Shown here piece by piece: positions 36,346 through 44,062 of a stretch of DNA of 64,000 bases (positions within the stretch are counted from its first letter, which is position 1; the number at the start of each line of letters is the position of its first letter). A program made the translations under genes and the position numbers. The DNA comes from Mycobacterium lentiflavum (lineage in GTDB: Bacteria > Actinomycetota > Actinomycetes > Mycobacteriales > Mycobacteriaceae). The stretch is taken from contig NZ_CP092423.2 in NCBI RefSeq assembly GCF_022374895.2, forward strand, positions 2,976,001 through 3,040,000. The letters run 5' to 3'. The notes beneath the pieces are model-generated. The model did no database searches and was not told the DNA's origin. It saw nothing but the letters and a program-made list of their open reading frames with translations.

Positions 36346-36779
36346 TGCGCGTCGAACGCCGATGCGTCATCCAGGCGGACCGCGCGGCCGTTTGGAAGAT
36401 CGTCAGCGACCCGGACTGCTACCCGACCTTCATGACGAACCTCGAACGATGGGAAGCAGCGAACGAGCAAGCTGCCGGCGTAGGTGCCCGCTATACCGTC
36501 CATTGGAAGATTGGGTCGGTGCCGGTTGGCGGCCTGATCGAGGTGGTCGAATTCGATGAGCGCCGCGACCTGGCCTGGGTGGGTATCACCGGCGTCACGC
36601 TGCGGGGGCGCATCCGGCTGCGAGACGGGGCTGCCGGCCAAACGAAAGTGACTTTCCGGCTGTCATATCAGGCACCGGGGGGAATCCTGGCCTACATCGC
36701 CGATCGAATCGCAGTGCGTCAGGTGGGCCGCACGCTGTCCGACACGCTGCGGTGCCTCAAACAACTCGCTGAGTCTTAG
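36345..36779 (+). CDS. SRPBCC (START-like) lipid-binding family protein
   Basis: START-like fold protein of 144 residues. The N-terminal VERRCVIQADRAAVWKIVSD is the usual first strand and helix, and the closing helix ends the chain. Members bind hydrophobic ligands or act as polyketide cyclases; no ligand is evident. The ATG overlaps the acyltransferase stop codon, so it is translationally coupled and may present or remove a lipid substrate of that enzyme. Confidence 0.85.
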   Translation: MRVERRCVIQADRAAVWKIVSDPDCYPTFMTNLERWEAANEQAAGVGARYTVHWKIGSVPVGGLIEVVEFDERRDLAWVGITGVTLRGRIRLRDGAAGQTKVTFRLSYQAPGGILAYIADRIAVRQVGRTLSDTLRCLKQLAES

Positions 36780-37164
36780 TCGATTCGTCTCCAACCGGCA
36801 GCGCGCGTTGTCATCGGTACGGCCGCCCGAGTCAGCCGGCATGGCTGGGTGAAGGTCAAATGCAAGCGCGACCCGGTCCGGCTTTGTGTACAGCACGGAA
36901 AAGCTGCATAGCAATGGCTATTCATGTGTTAGCTATGCATTTCGCCCAATGAATGAATGGCGCCCTCGGCACGAAACTCGTTGGCTTGCCGGATAAACAC
37001 ACGAGCAGCGGCGCCGGCGCGGTCCTGCGTGAGGCTCGTCCGCACCACCAAACCCTTTGGTTCAGCGAGCTTGCGGCGTACACTCAAACTTCCCGGGTCA
37101 CTCGGGCGTATACAAGTCCATATAGCTGGCAATAGATCGTTCAAAGACGAACGGGGGAACTGCC
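36780..37164. other. Intergenic stretch without a supported gene
   Basis: No convincing coding frame is seen. It holds an 8-bp inverted repeat (TGCATAGC at 36905-36912, GCTATGCA at 36932-36939) and, near its right end, AT-richer sequence that may carry the promoter of the first micropeptide gene. It is the left flank of the micropeptide island. Confidence 0.6.
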
Positions 37165-37287
37165 ATGTCACGTTGCACGAACAAGATCATCGTCGCCTTG
37201 ATCCTCGGTTTTACCGCCCTTACCGCATCGGGGTGCACAGTCCCACTCACCATTGATTGCGGTCAATTCACCTGCATTCCAGGCTAG
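37165..37287 (+). CDS. Micropeptide copy 1: 40-residue secreted or lipidated peptide
   Basis: Forty residues from ATG at 37165 to TAG. The N-terminus MSRCTNK gives a basic n-region, VALILGFTALT a hydrophobic core, and ASGC a lipobox-like site with cysteine at residue 24. The lipobox carries alanine at -3, where leucine, valine or isoleucine is commoner. The 16-residue tail after residue 24 is cysteine-rich and acidic, with two more cysteines. AACGGGGG precedes the ATG. It closely matches copy 2 on the opposite strand (shared core VALILGFTALTASGC and downstream PLTID) and more distantly copies 3 and 5. No known family is recognised. The paralogues are the main evidence that it is a gene. Confidence 0.72.
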   Translation: MSRCTNKIIVALILGFTALTASGCTVPLTIDCGQFTCIPG

Positions 37288-37415
37288 CGATCAACGATTC
37301 ATCTTGGTCACGGATAAGCGGTTCGCGCGCTTCGGGCGTACCGTGAAGCTGCACCCGAAACCGTGACGGTCACCGGAATCCAAGTCGAAAGTACTTGTGC
37401 CATAGCACTACTGCT

Positions 37416-37440
37416 TTCGTTGGCGTCTAACGCCAACGAA
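37416..37440. repeat. Hairpin: 10-bp perfect stem, 5-nt loop
   Basis: TTCGTTGGCG and CGCCAACGAA flank TCTAA. It lies 128 nt after micropeptide copy 1. It may be a terminator or RNA-stabilising element; no U tract follows. Confidence 0.6.
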
Positions 37441-37596
37441 GACAGCTAGCCGTACATAGGTCGCCCGCTCCTAGCTGCAGACGCCCAAAGGCGTTGAGAT
37501 AGGCCATATCCGGGAGACGGGCTGCCGTAAGATGCATCCCGCCGAAAGAGCGCTGCACAGCACACGTTGGCTAAGCCCAGGGGCCCAAAGCGAGGG

Positions 37597-37636
37597 ATCC
37601 GCGATAATCCCTGCTCGCACAGGGATTATCGCGGAT
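37597..37636. terminator. Strong hairpin: 17-bp perfect stem, 6-nt loop
   Basis: Two perfect 17-nt arms (37597-37613 and 37620-37636, arm beginning ATCCGCGATAATCC) flank the loop CTCGCA. It lies 27 nt past the stop of micropeptide copy 2 on the minus strand and 310 nt past copy 1 on the plus strand, where a bidirectional terminator between convergent genes would sit. No poly-U run is present, as is usual in mycobacteria. Confidence 0.6.
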
Positions 37637-37662
37637 TCACCCCACGACTAACAAGCGCTGCG

Positions 37663-37788
37663 CTATGGCGTGAAGACTAGGCCGGAGCCACCTGGATCGA
37701 TGGTGAGCGGGATCGTGCACCCTGATGCCGTAAGCGCGGTGAAGCCGAGGATCAAGGCGACGACAAATTTACTGCTGAGACGTGACAT
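37663..37788 (-). CDS. Micropeptide copy 2: 41-residue secreted or lipidated peptide
   Basis: Forty-one residues from ATG at 37788. MSRLSSK is followed by the hydrophobic core VVALILGFTALT and ASGC with the cysteine at 24, then TIPLTID and a glycine-rich tail without further cysteines. The core is almost identical to copy 1, and the ribosome-site region (GACGAACGGGGG) is shared too. A 17-bp hairpin follows its stop. Copies 1 and 2 are convergent, and divergence has been concentrated in the mature tail. Confidence 0.72.
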   Translation of the reverse strand: MSRLSSKFVVALILGFTALTASGCTIPLTIDPGGSGLVFTP

Positions 37789-38192
37789 GGTGTTACCCCC
37801 GTTCGTCTAAGGACAATCTGTTACCAGAGAGCCGATCTGCTGCCCGAGACACACGTACAATACGACGCGAAATAGCTTGATCACGAGTGTTTTCCCGAAA
37901 TCGCCGCAAAATTTTTTCACCTATTGCGTTCAATCGGTACGATTCTGAGCCGCTTCCCAGGCAAGCGGTATGTCCATTCGAAAGCTGTTGCTGCGCAATG
38001 TATTTCAAATCAAGATCACCGGGAAATACGCTGGCACAAAGGGATGCGGTCGGGACGCGACCGGAACCCCGGCGGCTACACCGCGTGTCGGCGGCTGCAA
38101 GGGCTAAATTCCTGACTGCGGCGGGACACTCCGAGACGCCGCAACGCGGTCGGGAGCGGCTCCGCGACGGCTCTCGCGATGAGCAACGGTGG
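37789..38192. other. Intergenic stretch without a supported gene
   Basis: Locally AT-rich at its start (around 37870-37930) and probably contains the promoter of micropeptide copy 2. No conserved frame or repeat arm was found in the remainder. Confidence 0.5.
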
Positions 38193-38366
38193 CTAGCCCC
38201 AGTGCGGCGGCACTTGACTGCCCGGGCAGTCGGCGTATTGGCAGTTGATGTCCCGCACCCGCCTGCGGATGACCTTGCCGTCACTGTCGCGGATGTACTC
38301 AACCGTCGCCTCGGCTGCCCGTCGGCAATGAGGACAGGCTTCCATTTCGGTTTCAAAGCGCGCCAT
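38193..38366 (-). CDS. 57-residue zinc-ribbon-like small protein
   Basis: Fifty-seven residues from ATG at 38366, chosen because a very strong GGGGAGGGGGG ribosome site lies about 5 nt upstream. Two cysteine pairs suggest one metal site: CPHC near residue 11 and CQYADC near residue 42. Charged beta-like sequence (EYIRDSDGKVIRRR) lies between. The pattern is that of a minimal zinc ribbon, as in RNA-polymerase-like or phage Ogr-type small proteins, but no family is claimed. It sits inside the micropeptide island on the same strand as copies 2 to 5. Confidence 0.65.
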   Translation of the reverse strand: MARFETEMEACPHCRRAAEATVEYIRDSDGKVIRRRVRDINCQYADCPGSQVPPHWG

Positions 38367-39001
38367 CACGTCCCCCCTCCCCGTCGCGAAGTAATTTAAG
38401 CGTCGCAGATCACCGCGCCGTATGTAGTGGTTGGCCCGCGGACACTGTTGGATCTCGTTTCCGGCGATGTCCAGCACGACGAAACCATTTCGAACACGGC
38501 ATATCATGCCCTGCGAGGAGTTAGCCAGCGCACGCCGGCGATCGGAACTCCATTTCCATTGCCTTCGCGCTCAGCCCTACGCACTGAAATTGCAGCGGTC
38601 TCGGGCGCACCTCCCAGTCGCCGCGGCGGCCACGATGGTGCTGCCGTCCCCTGAGCGGCACCCCCGCGCGGTCTGTCCGGACCGCGGACCAAACCGGCCC
38701 GGACAGACGACGACACCGTCAGGCACGCGTTGAACGTGCCGGCGTGCGGTGCTTGGGGCACCCAGCGCGCTCGCTAACCCCGCAGGCGATCAGCCAGCCC
38801 CGCGCGCGTGTCCATGCGCGCAGCGACTGACGTGTGCAGCGACTGACTTGTGAGAAGCCGTTGACGAACAACCGCACCGTACGGACACCTGATGCCTACC
38901 CGAGGGCGTCATGTCGTGCCCAAGGCCCCATACCGTAGCAAACAGCCCACTCAGCGTTCACCGACGCGTGAGAGGCGCACAGCGCGTCGAGCCACGCAGG
39001 C
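38367..39001. other. Intergenic stretch: inverted and direct repeats, no supported gene
   Basis: No convincing gene. It contains a 10-bp inverted repeat with an 18-nt loop (GTCTGTCCGG at 38671-38680, CCGGACAGAC at 38699-38708) and two copies of GCAGCGACTGAC (38820-38831 and 38836-38847). Open frames here are short and lack ribosome sites. Confidence 0.55.
38671..38708. repeat. Hairpin: 10-bp stem, 18-nt loop
   Basis: Arms GTCTGTCCGG and CCGGACAGAC are perfect complements. It lies between the zinc-ribbon gene and micropeptide copy 3; role unknown. Confidence 0.5.
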
Positions 39002-39109
39002 TCACATCGAGATGTTGATGAGCGACAACACCGGCGTGCAGCCGGTGGCCGTAGCAGCGGTAACAGCAAGGATTACGGCAACACTGAGTTTGCTGGTTAC
39101 ACGTGACAT
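39002..39109 (-). CDS. Micropeptide copy 3: 35-residue secreted or lipidated peptide
   Basis: Thirty-five residues from ATG at 39109. MSRVTSK, hydrophobic core VAVILAVTAAT, then ATGC with cysteine at 24, followed by TPVLSL and a short hydrophobic end. The tail matches copy 5 (PVLSL) rather than copies 1 and 2 (PLTID), so the family has two tail types. GAATGGAG precedes the start. The block 42-171 nt upstream is repeated ahead of copies 4 and 5. Confidence 0.7.
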   Translation of the reverse strand: MSRVTSKLSVAVILAVTAATATGCTPVLSLINISM

Positions 39110-39150
39110 AACGCACTCCATTCGTCCCGGTTTGCACCCGACTCAAGTTG

Positions 39151-39280
39151 GAGCCGGGCTTATGGCGTCAGGAGCGCAAAAAACGGCCGCTCCCGACTCC
39201 GAACAACAATTAGCTGGCATGAAGGCGCCCACCATCGCATTCAGACCCGATTCGGCCGGTGCCGATAGTAACCCGAGATC
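39151..39280. repeat. Upstream repeat block ahead of micropeptide copy 3
   Basis: About 130 bp closely similar to 40111-40238 (long identical runs such as GGCCGCTCCCGACTCCGAAC) and more distantly to 39621-39725. Differences lean to every third base in one phase, but no single frame stays open with a matching start in all three copies. It may be a conserved promoter or leader, or the remains of a second small gene. Confidence 0.65.
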
Positions 39281-39442
39281 TAGTAGACATGCCACCTTTA
39301 CCAAGAAGTAATGTGCACGTGTCGCTGAGGCGAACAACGTCTACGCGTACATGACCACCAGAAACGGCGATGAAGTGGACTTTTGTCGGCTGGAAAGTCG
39401 ACGGGTGAACTGATCTCCGCAAAAATCTGCGTTGCCGAAAAC

Positions 39443-39571
39443 TCAGCCAGGATGCCGGATCACCTCGACGCTCAGACAGAGTTCAGCGAATGCGACGGCG
39501 AACACCCGGAGGGTCAGCATCGCGGCACGGGGGATGAGCGGGATACCGAATTTGCTGACGGCGCGTGACAT
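39443..39571 (-). pseudogene. Micropeptide copy 4, frame-disrupted
   Basis: ATG at 39571 begins MSRAVSKFG as in the other copies. Small indels then shift the frame, so the hydrophobic core and the cysteine site are lost from the open frame. The expected lipobox coding string (TCCGGGTGTTCG) is still visible out of frame, aligning with that of copy 5. The frame as it stands would give an unrelated 42-residue product. Confidence 0.6.
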
Positions 39572-39620
39572 GTAGTATTCCGTTCATCCAGGACTCACCC
39601 GGCTCGAATGACGCCGTAGT

Positions 39621-39725
39621 GGCAGAGACCTCAGGAGAGGCGCAAAGCGCTACTCCGAACTCTGCACAGCTGGTAGCTGGCAGGAAGACGCCCAGCATCG
39701 AATTCAGGCCTGAGCCGGGTGCACA
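39621..39725. repeat. Upstream repeat block ahead of micropeptide copy 4
   Basis: Diverged third copy of the block, recognisable from TAGCTGGCAGGAAG, CGCCCAGCATCGAATTCAGG and flanking matches to the other two. It starts 50 nt upstream of the copy 4 ATG, similar to the spacing at copies 3 and 5. Confidence 0.55.
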
Positions 39726-39897
39726 GGGGAGCCGACATAGGTTGCTGTGCCAGGTATCCGCGAGTAGCCGCGGCCGTCGCAGAACACAACAAACGCGCCG
39801 GGATGGGCTACCTTCAACACCACTTATAGCAAACTCATACGGCATTCCGCATGCGTCGGAAGTCGGCGAAGATCCGCGCCGCACCGCGGCGTTGGCT

Positions 39898-39934
39898 CGT
39901 CGTCGGCGAGCACCGGCCGTGTTCGCCGACGACG
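39898..39934. terminator. Hairpin: 12-bp perfect stem, 13-nt loop
   Basis: CGTCGTCGGCGA and TCGCCGACGACG pair perfectly. It lies 36-73 nt beyond the stop of micropeptide copy 5 on the minus strand, the position of a terminator. Confidence 0.55.
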
Positions 39935-39970
39935 GCCTAAAGCGCCGCAGACTCCTCGCCGGTCAGGGCA

Positions 39971-40072
39971 TCAGAAAGAGAAAAGCGACAGGACCGGCGA
40001 ACATCCGGAAGCCGTTACGGCCGTGAAGCCCAGGATCATGGCGACACCGACTTTGCTGGTTATGCGCGACAT
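39971..40072 (-). CDS. Micropeptide copy 5: 33-residue secreted or lipidated peptide
   Basis: Thirty-three residues from ATG at 40072. MSRITSK, core VGVAMILGFTAVT, then ASGC with cysteine 24, SPVLSL and a phenylalanine-ending tail of nine residues in all. Very close to copy 3 in the tail and to copies 1 and 2 in the core. GAATGGAG lies upstream. A 12-bp hairpin follows. With the tail only nine residues after the cysteine, the mature product would be one of the smallest lipopeptides imaginable, or a membrane-inserted peptide. Confidence 0.7.
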   Translation of the reverse strand: MSRITSKVGVAMILGFTAVTASGCSPVLSLFSF

Positions 40073-40110
40073 TGCACTCCATTCATCCAGGTATCACCCG
40101 GCTCTGGCCA

Positions 40111-40238
40111 AGCCGGGTCTCGGCGTCAGGAGGCCCAAAAATGGCCGCTCCCGACTCCGAACAACAAATAGCTGGCTTGAAGGCGCCCACCACCGCATTC
40201 AGACCGATTCGGCCGGTGCAGATCATAACTGAGATCTG
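40111..40238. repeat. Upstream repeat block ahead of micropeptide copy 5
   Basis: Closest to the block at 39151-39280. A minus-strand frame with ATG at 40226 and stop at 40083 (47 codons, containing AICCSESGAA) spans this copy, but its start is out of frame in the copy 3 block owing to one extra G, so coding capacity is doubtful. Confidence 0.6.
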
Positions 40239-40311
40239 CTGTATCGCGCTAGATGATACTCATGGGTAACCACTAGCCCAATTATTTGTCCATTAGTGAA
40301 TGAAAGATGGG

Positions 40312-40770
40312 TCAGATCAGACCCGTAGCATCGAAAACCCAGGACGTATCGGCATTCGCCAACGCCTCGAAGTGGTTCGGCGGCGCGAAGCTGACCAGGC
40401 TGTTCATGTCCCAATAGTCTTTCCAGACCGTGATCTTGCCGTCGACGACCTTATGTACCGTGACGAATCTCAGTACACCTCGTTCCCCCGAGCTGAACGT
40501 CCAGGTTTCCGAGTGTTCATACATCACGTCGGTGCCGTTGGACAGCAGCACACCGTCGTGGTTCTCGTAACCCGCCAGGTGCTCGAGTCCAATTTTGAGG
40601 CGTTTCACGGTGTCTTCGGGTCCGCGCGCCGACACCGCGGGAACCGGCATGTCGACGTAGAGGCAGTCGTCTGCCAAGAACGTCTTGACCGCATCCCAAT
40701 CCCGCCGCGAAAGCGCCCGCCACATCCCGAGTACGACATCCTCGACCGCGATCATAGAAACTTCTGTCAT
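40312..40770 (-). CDS. SnoaL-like / limonene-1,2-epoxide hydrolase-like protein
   Basis: NTF2-fold protein of 152 residues. The N-terminal MWRALSRRDWDAVKTFLADDC and terminal DGKITVWKDYWD are typical of the limonene-epoxide hydrolase/SnoaL group. The last aspartate is retained, but the Arg-x-Asp half of the epoxide hydrolase triad is not obvious (EHSETW at that strand), so catalysis is uncertain. ATG at 40770 is used. Lies 143 nt downstream of cyp140 on the same strand and upstream of the micropeptide island. Confidence 0.78.
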   Translation of the reverse strand: MTEVSMIAVEDVVLGMWRALSRRDWDAVKTFLADDCLYVDMPVPAVSARGPEDTVKRLKIGLEHLAGYENHDGVLLSNGTDVMYEHSETWTFSSGERGVLRFVTVHKVVDGKITVWKDYWDMNSLVSFAPPNHFEALANADTSWVFDATGLI

Positions 40771-40913
40771 AGCCGCAAATAAACTCGCTCGCCGCACGGG
40801 TGTCAACCACGATGCCGCAGCGGATACTCGCGAAGGTGAACCCGCTGCAGCGCTATCGCCGCAGCCGACGGCTGGCAGCGCTTGTTGGACTGGCTGAGCC
40901 GCTACCTGACTCC

Positions 40914-42236
40914 CTAGACGTCGACGGGAGCCATCGATCGCGCCCGCCCGAGCGCCACCGGCAGATTCGACCAACCCCGCAACACCCGGGTGTCTCGGCG
41001 GGTCCCGGCACCGGCCGCCCGCACCTCGGGGAAGCGATCGAAGAAAGCCCGCAGTCCCACCTCGCCCTCGACGCGGGCGAGAGCGGCGCCCAGGCAGAAG
41101 TGCCGACCCCCGGAGAACGCGAGATGCCTTCCCGCATTGGAGCGTTCGATGTCGAATCGATGCGGATCGGGGAACACGGACGGATCCCGGTTCGCGGCAG
41201 CCAGATAGAGCAACACCACGTCGCCGCGGTTGATCGGCCTTCCCACCAGCTCGACGTCGTTAACGGCCTTGCGCACGGTGAGTTGCACCGGTGAGTCCAG
41301 GCGCAATATCTCTTCGACGGCGTTGGGCCATAACTCGGGACGCTCACGCAACGTCTCGAGGTGCTCGGGCGTGTCGAGCAGCATGCGAATCCCGTTGCCC
41401 AACAGGTTAACCGTGGTTTCAAAGCCGGCGGCCAGCACCAATGCGGCGATCGCGGTGAGTTCGTGTTCGTCCAGCCGCGTTTCGTCCGCGCCGCTTTCGG
41501 CGGTCTGAATCAGCTGACTCATCAAGTCGTCACCCGGGGAGCGCCGCAGGTGCTGCAGATGGTCGACGAGCCAGGCGTTGAATCCGGCGATCCCTTGCTG
41601 CACCGTGCGGTACTGGCGCCACGGCAATCCGACGTCCAGACTCGGGGCGGCCAGTTCGCCGAACTGCAGGACACGCGGCCGGTCTTGTTCGGGCACACCC
41701 AAGATGTCGCTGATGATGGCGACCGGAAGTCGCGAGCAGTATCGGCCGACGACGTCGACCACGCCGGCCTCGGAGGCCAGCTCGTCCAACAGGTTGGCGG
41801 CCGTTTCCTGGACTCGGTCGCGCAGCGCGGCGACCGCCCGCGACGTGAACACCGCCGACACGGTCTTGCGGTAGCGGGTGTGCTCGGGCGGCTCGGTGGC
41901 AAGCAGCGACGGGGCGCGCAGCGGATGCAGCAGATCGTCGCGCGCACGACGCTCGAGCCACCGCACCGGTGCCGGCAGATTCGATCCCAGCACCAGGACC
42001 CGGAAGTCGTCGGACCGCAGCAGGCTGTGGATGACCTCGTGGTCGACCGCCAAATAGCCGACGCGGCTGCGCACCATCGGGCCCATCGCGTGCAGTTCGT
42101 CGCAGAACGCCACCGGATCGGCGGCCACGGTGGGGTCGGCGATCAGCCTGGCTTGCATGTCACCGCGACGGACCCCGAGGAATGCGACGGCCCGAATGAA
42201 CCCGTGCATCGCGAGCCAGTGCAACCACTCCTTCAC
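40914..42236 (-). CDS. cyp140: Cytochrome P450 CYP140 (Rv1880c-like)
   Basis: P450 of 440 residues, close to my recollection of M. tuberculosis CYP140A (438). The haem loop FSGGRHFCLGAALARVE places the ligand at about C381; the I helix reads LVLAAGFETTVN and the K helix EEILRLDSP. The N-terminal WLHWLAMHGFIRA segment is characteristic of CYP140. GTG at 42236 is chosen with AGGCACC-type upstream sequence; longer frame upstream runs into lppE. Substrate is unknown. It is adjacent to lppE in both species. Confidence 0.93.
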   Translation of the reverse strand: MKEWLHWLAMHGFIRAVAFLGVRRGDMQARLIADPTVAADPVAFCDELHAMGPMVRSRVGYLAVDHEVIHSLLRSDDFRVLVLGSNLPAPVRWLERRARDDLLHPLRAPSLLATEPPEHTRYRKTVSAVFTSRAVAALRDRVQETAANLLDELASEAGVVDVVGRYCSRLPVAIISDILGVPEQDRPRVLQFGELAAPSLDVGLPWRQYRTVQQGIAGFNAWLVDHLQHLRRSPGDDLMSQLIQTAESGADETRLDEHELTAIAALVLAAGFETTVNLLGNGIRMLLDTPEHLETLRERPELWPNAVEEILRLDSPVQLTVRKAVNDVELVGRPINRGDVVLLYLAAANRDPSVFPDPHRFDIERSNAGRHLAFSGGRHFCLGAALARVEGEVGLRAFFDRFPEVRAAGAGTRRDTRVLRGWSNLPVALGRARSMAPVDV

Positions 42237-42289
42237 GGTGCCTCCCCGGGGCAGATAGGTGGTGTTCGAAAAAGCGTAGACCCGATTGC

Positions 42290-42706
42290 TCAGCACTCCG
42301 CGGTGATCTTGAAGTCCGTGGTGATGACCTTGTTGGGGTTGCTGCTGTTGATGCCGTAGGCACTGCCGGTGATGGTGTACGCCCTGTTGGCGACGTCGAC
42401 GTGCGCGTCGCCGACTCCGCCCTGCCAAAAGCTTCCGGTGAACCCGTCGACGTTGCGGATCTTCACCCATTGCGGGATGGCCCGGTCAGCGCTGAGCAGC
42501 ACCACGGCTTCGACCTGGCCGTCGCGGTCGGGAATGTTGATCGTCCGGTAGGACTGCAGCTGCGTGCACGCCGGCGGACGCGCCGCATGGGCGGCCCCGT
42601 TGATGGTCAGATGCGCGGCGGCACGCGGCGTGGTCTGGGGCTCCGCGCAGCCCGCAACGCCAGCGGCCAGCACACCTGCGGCCGCAATCCACTTGTATTG
42701 CGCCAT
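42290..42706 (-). CDS. lppE: Lipoprotein LppE (Rv1881c-like)
   Basis: Exported lipoprotein of 138 residues. Signal peptide ends in AAGVAGC, giving lipidated cysteine C20. The mature part has two more cysteines (PPACTQLQSY and the C-terminal TAEC) that could form a disulfide, and resembles the 19-kDa antigen LpqH group, with a GVGDAHVDVANRAYTITGSA core. GGAG lies ahead of the ATG. Function unknown; cell-envelope located. Confidence 0.92.
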   Translation of the reverse strand: MAQYKWIAAAGVLAAGVAGCAEPQTTPRAAAHLTINGAAHAARPPACTQLQSYRTINIPDRDGQVEAVVLLSADRAIPQWVKIRNVDGFTGSFWQGGVGDAHVDVANRAYTITGSAYGINSSNPNKVITTDFKITAEC

Positions 42707-42716
42707 TCCAGCTCCT

Positions 42717-43550
42717 CTACTGCCGCTTCGGCATCAGCCCCGGCAGCGATTTGGCGATGCGGCCTCGGACGAACTCGGGACTCAGGCCCTTGAGCAGGTC
42801 GATCATCCGAATGCTCTTCGGCACGTACCAATGCAGCCGCTTGGGGTGGTGGTAAGCCTGCCACGCCGCTTCGGCCACGCTGGCCGCCGGCATTAGCCGC
42901 ATCAAGCCCTTCTTCGGCGCGGTGGCGCGCAACTGCTCACCGGTCATCGGCGCACCGCCGTCGGCGGAATGGTTGGGCGTCGTCGTCAGGATCGCGGTGT
43001 CGATCAGACCGGGCAGCACGTCGGCGACGCGCACACCATGGCGCTGCCATTCCACGCTCAGCGCTTCGGTCAGGCCCTTGACCGCGTGCTTGGTCGACGA
43101 ATAGACCGCGATGCGCGGCATCCCGTAGGTCGCCGACGATGATGACGTCGAGAACATCAGGCTGCCGGGGGTCTTCTTCAGATAGGGCAGTGCGCCGTAG
43201 GCGCCGGTCAGCACCGCTTTGTAGTTCACCTCGACGACGCGCATCGTGGCCTCGTAGGGCACGTCTTCGAACCAGCCGGACTCACCGATCCCAGCGTTGT
43301 TCCACATCATGTCCAGCCCGCCGCCCGCATTGCCGGCGCAGAAGTCGGCCAGGGCGCCCTCCAGATCCGCCTTGACCGTGACGTCGACGGTGCGCGTCCA
43401 CAGGCGTTCGTCGCCCAGCTCTCCGACGAGCCCGCTCAGGCCGTCCGCGTTGCGGTCCACGGCGCCGACCCGCCATCCGTTGGCGTGGAAGAGCCTGACA
43501 CCTTCACGGCCCATCCCACTGCCCGCGCCGGTGATGAAGACGGATTTCAC
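42717..43550 (-). CDS. Short-chain dehydrogenase (Rv1882c-like)
   Basis: SDR of 277 residues, the length recalled for Rv1882c. Cofactor loop TGAGSGMG, NNAG as WNNAGIGE, catalytic serine in STSSSSATYG and YSSTK as the YxxxK pair. An acidic residue following strand 2 (AVDRN) favours NAD. GTG at 43550 was chosen, 1 nt after the SRPBCC stop, so the two genes are probably one transcript. A C-terminal basic segment of about 40 residues is outside the core. Confidence 0.9.
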   Translation of the reverse strand: MKSVFITGAGSGMGREGVRLFHANGWRVGAVDRNADGLSGLVGELGDERLWTRTVDVTVKADLEGALADFCAGNAGGGLDMMWNNAGIGESGWFEDVPYEATMRVVEVNYKAVLTGAYGALPYLKKTPGSLMFSTSSSSATYGMPRIAVYSSTKHAVKGLTEALSVEWQRHGVRVADVLPGLIDTAILTTTPNHSADGGAPMTGEQLRATAPKKGLMRLMPAASVAEAAWQAYHHPKRLHWYVPKSIRMIDLLKGLSPEFVRGRIAKSLPGLMPKRQ

Positions 43551-43551
43551 C

Positions 43552-44007
43552 TCAGCCAGCCTCGACCACATCTTTGATGCGGTTCAGCGTCTTGGTCATA
43601 TCGCGGATATTGCGGCGCTTACGCAGAAAGCCACCAAACAACCAGTAGATCCCGAGCCACGGCGCGGGGCTGAGCCGGAACGACTCGGTGACATCCGTGC
43701 CGGCACCGGACGGCGCCAGACGGTAGTGCCAGTTGTTGACCGGCTTGTCGCCGAGAAAGACCGCGAAGCCGAATTCGCGGCCGGGCTCACAGGCGGTTAC
43801 TTTGCAGACCGTCCAATAAACCGGGCCGATCTCATTTCTCTTAACATGGCCGCGGAATTTGGCGCCGAGGGCCGGCCCTGTCGCATCACCTAGCCACTCG
43901 GCTTCAAAGACCTCCGGTGAAAACTTCCCGGTGTTGCGGACATCGGAAATCAAGTTCCAGATCTTGTCCGCGGGCGCCGCCATATGTACTGTCGCCGAAC
44001 CTTCCAT
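43552..44007 (-). CDS. SRPBCC family protein (Rv1883c-like)
   Basis: START-like protein of 151 residues. Starts MEGSATVHMAAPADKIWNLI with the usual first strand and helix, and contains AEWLGDATGPALGAKFRG and a hydrophobic helix APWLGIYWLFGGFL near the end, which could dock at a membrane. ATG at 44007 is chosen over a long upstream frame overlapping rpfC. It overlaps nothing and is followed after 1 nt by the SDR gene. Confidence 0.85.
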   Translation of the reverse strand: MEGSATVHMAAPADKIWNLISDVRNTGKFSPEVFEAEWLGDATGPALGAKFRGHVKRNEIGPVYWTVCKVTACEPGREFGFAVFLGDKPVNNWHYRLAPSGAGTDVTESFRLSPAPWLGIYWLFGGFLRKRRNIRDMTKTLNRIKDVVEAG

Positions 44008-44062
44008 GGCCCGATCCAAACACATGGCTGGGCGTGAACCTAGGCCGCGCCCGAATTGATCA

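Noticed and set aside
38820..38847. Two direct copies of GCAGCGACTGAC as a possible CRISPR or iteron
   Set aside because: Only two copies, 4 nt apart, with no spacers and no cas or replication gene nearby.
38892..39311. 139-codon plus-strand frame running antisense through micropeptide copy 3 and its upstream repeat
   Set aside because: No ribosome site and low-complexity basic start. The minus-strand peptide has clear paralogues, whereas this frame is not preserved across the copies.
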